Origin: DATFNV01 sp035266225
GTDB taxonomy: Bacteria > Planctomycetota > Planctomycetia > Gemmatales > Gemmataceae
Length of the DNA: 14,038 bases
Direction: 5' to 3'
Assembly: GCA_035266225.1 (NCBI GenBank)
Contig: DATFNV010000025.1
Coordinates: 1-14,038, forward strand
Numbering within the stretch: position 1 is the stretch's first letter; each line of letters begins with the position of its first letter. The notes beneath the pieces were generated by a model. It did no database searches and was not told the origin of the DNA. It worked only from the letters and a program-made list of their open reading frames with translations. Below are positions 12,654 to 14,038 of this stretch, piece by piece. A program made the translations under genes and the position numbers.

Positions 12654-14038
12654 GTCCGCTGGGCCGTCAAGTGCTTCACGCGTGAGGTGCCGAGCTTGCG
12701 CGAGCGCTACGAGGCGATCAGCCGCCACCTGCGTCAGGCGAAACTGCCGTTCACCGTGGACTTCACCTACCTGGAGAAGGGTATCCTGGTCGGCGGTGGG
12801 TGGTACCCGGTGCTGAAGATGGAGTGGGTCGAGGGACTGACGCTCAACCAGTTCGTCGGCCAGGCCGCCGACAAGCCGGCCACGCTGGAGGCACTGCTGC
12901 TGATGTGGGGGCGCCTGGAGAAGTACCTGCGCGGCGCGGAGGTGGCCCACGCCGACCTTCAACACGGCAATGTCCTGCTGGTGCCCGGGTCCGGCAACAA
13001 CTCGCTAGCCTTGAAGCTGGTCGATTACGACGGCATGTGGGTGCCGGCGCTGGCGGGAGGTAAGTCGGGAGAAGTGGGGCACGCGTCGTACCAGCACCCG
13101 CGGCGGCTGCGCGAGGAGACGTACAGCCGGGAGGTGGACCGCTTCCCGCTGCTGCTGGCCGCGACGGCGCTGAGCGGTCTGAAAGCGAGGGGGCGGGCGC
13201 TGTGGGACAAGTACGACAACGGCGACAACCTGCTCTTCACGGAGGCCGACCTGCAGGCGCCGACGAAGTCGCACCTGTTCCGGGACCTGCTGCACTCGAC
13301 CGACAAACCGACCGCGGCGCTGGCCACGCGGATGATCGATGCGCTTCAGGGCGGCCTCGAATCGGTCCCGCTGCTTGAAGAGGTAATGCCCGAGGCGCCG
13401 CGGCCCGCATCGGTCCGCCCGCCGAGCCCCAAGGCCGTGTCGCCATCGAAGGCGGTGAAGGTGACCTCCGTCGCGGTTGGGACCGCGCCTGGTGCCGCAC
13501 CCTCCCCTGCCGCAGGCGAAGCCGACGCCGTGGAGGTGACCTTCGTCGCGGTTGGGACCGCGCCCCCGTCCGGGGACGAGGCGCTGAGATTCGACGAGCC
13601 GCCCGCCAACGAAGCCGCACCCGCTGCCCACTCCAAGACTACGAGGAAGAAGCGGGGAGGTGTGCCGGTCCTCGGGTGGGTGGGAGGAACCGCTACTTTG
13701 GTCATCCTTGCAGGGGTGGCCATCGCGATGTGGGCGTTTGGCGGCTGGGGAAACGGAGACGCCACAAACAAGACACCTCTACCGCCGACCGGGGTGGAGA
13801 TCGACCCCAACCCGCAGATCGTCGTGTCCTTCCACGACACCCGCAAGAACCTGAACTACCCGGGCCTGCTCCCAGGGACCATGCGCTTCGGCCTGGTCTT
13901 GCGCACCGAGGCCGAAGGCGGCAATCCGAAGAGGCTCACCTTCGACCAGTACGGCTGCACCAACAACACCTGCCTGCGGGTGGACGGCAAGGACGCCCTG
14001 TTCGGGGACACCCGGGACGCCCGCTGGGTCGATCGCGG
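12486..14038 (+). CDS. Divergent membrane-anchored protein kinase of the VWA-PP2C-kinase cluster, 3' end outside the window
   Basis: The frame is open for 517 codons to the window end. A conserved leader (1-40) precedes MPYSGNFADVYQV as the glycine-loop region, then RWAVKCF with ATP-binding Lys62, MEWVEGLTL as hinge, HADLQHGNVLL with catalytic Asp157 (Gln159 replaces the usual Lys), and LVDYDGMW in place of DFG (Asp180). GHASYQHPRR follows. A Pro/Ala-rich linker (~303-385) leads to a basic stop-transfer stretch (TTRKKRGG) and one membrane segment (~396-418). A C-terminal part of at least 100 residues follows, containing CTNNTC, probably outside the cytoplasm. GGGAG lies eight bases before the ATG. 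It is expected to phosphorylate partners in its operon, countered by the PP2C-like protein (inference). The divergent loops suggest an atypical kinase rather than a dead one. Confidence 0.87.
   Translation, partial: MSWPLSQDYNEAVQTPAGNFADPDLKSGQVVTNALGLPMPYSGNFADVYQVGCPNGVRWAVKCFTREVPSLRERYEAISRHLRQAKLPFTVDFTYLEKGILVGGGWYPVLKMEWVEGLTLNQFVGQAADKPATLEALLLMWGRLEKYLRGAEVAHADLQHGNVLLVPGSGNNSLALKLVDYDGMWVPALAGGKSGEVGHASYQHPRRLREETYSREVDRFPLLLAATALSGLKARGRALWDKYDNGDNLLFTEADLQAPTKSHLFRDLLHSTDKPTAALATRMIDALQGGLESVPLLEEVMPEAPRPASVRPPSPKAVSPSKAVKVTSVAVGTAPGAAPSPAAGEADAVEVTFVAVGTAPPSGDEALRFDEPPANEAAPAAHSKTTRKKRGGVPVLGWVGGTATLVILAGVAIAMWAFGGWGNGDATNKTPLPPTGVEIDPNPQIVVSFHDTRKNLNYPGLLPGTMRFGLVLRTEAEGGNPKRLTFDQYGCTNNTCLRVDGKDALFGDTRDARWVDR
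13455..13564 (+). repeat. Short internal direct repeat in the kinase linker
   Basis: Two 35-base copies (13455-13489 and 13530-13564, offset 75) differ at two positions. They encode VKVTSVAVGTAP and VEVTFVAVGTAP. They lie in the low-complexity linker before the membrane segment, so they probably reflect linker expansion. Confidence 0.7.

Noticed and set aside
1..14038. tRNA, rRNA or known riboswitch
   Set aside because: I saw no tRNA-like cloverleaf, rRNA segment or riboswitch core that I could defend by eye.

Overview
The window is GC-rich with mostly strong Shine-Dalgarno sites. Its gene content points to a planctomycete, most likely a relative of Gemmata: an ECF sigma factor translationally coupled to a membrane Ser/Thr kinase with a C-terminal WD40 domain, an Uma2-family nuclease, small conserved proteins of unknown function, short GC-rich palindromic repeats, and a VWA / PP2C / kinase cluster. 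The lineage is inferred from architecture and protein style, not from a search.

Layout. (1) Positions 2-961: 3' part of an RnfD/NqrB-like membrane protein that begins outside the window. (2) 962-1508: a candidate sigma-70-type promoter, a small acidic protein, and an 81-bp near-perfect palindrome lying exactly between two convergent stop codons. (3) 1507-3715: a plasmid-type replication initiator (RPA/RepA family) on the minus strand. Upstream of it is a ~630-bp non-coding region with six copies of a GTGC-N6-GCAC site (four in one orientation, two in the other) and a cluster of CAGCTG hexamers, so the segment looks like an iteron-type origin beside its initiator. A second palindromic repeat is inserted in frame inside the initiator gene. 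(4) 3716-5588: an Rnl5/DraRnl-type RNA ligase convergent with an Uma2-family PD-(D/E)XK protein. (5) 5826-9424: ECF sigma factor and kinase-TM-WD40 protein joined by an ATGA overlap. (6) 9512-10338: two conserved proteins of unknown function. (7) 10339-10684: GC-rich non-coding spacer with hairpins. (8) 10685 to the window end: an operon of a VWA protein, a PP2C-like phosphatase, a ~90% identical but truncated copy of the 5' end of the next gene, and a divergent protein kinase with one membrane segment that runs off the window.

How the parts fit. Region 5 is most simply a regulatory pair in which the kinase controls, or signals alongside, its sigma factor. Region 8 matches the VWA-PP2C-kinase ('TerY-P'-like) triad known from comparative genomics: a metal-binding VWA scaffold, a phosphatase and a kinase acting as one phospho-switch, here apparently with an extracytoplasmic C-terminal part. 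The best candidates for something little described are the initiator/iteron module, the in-frame repeat inside the initiator, and the tandem partial duplication at the start of the triad kinase.
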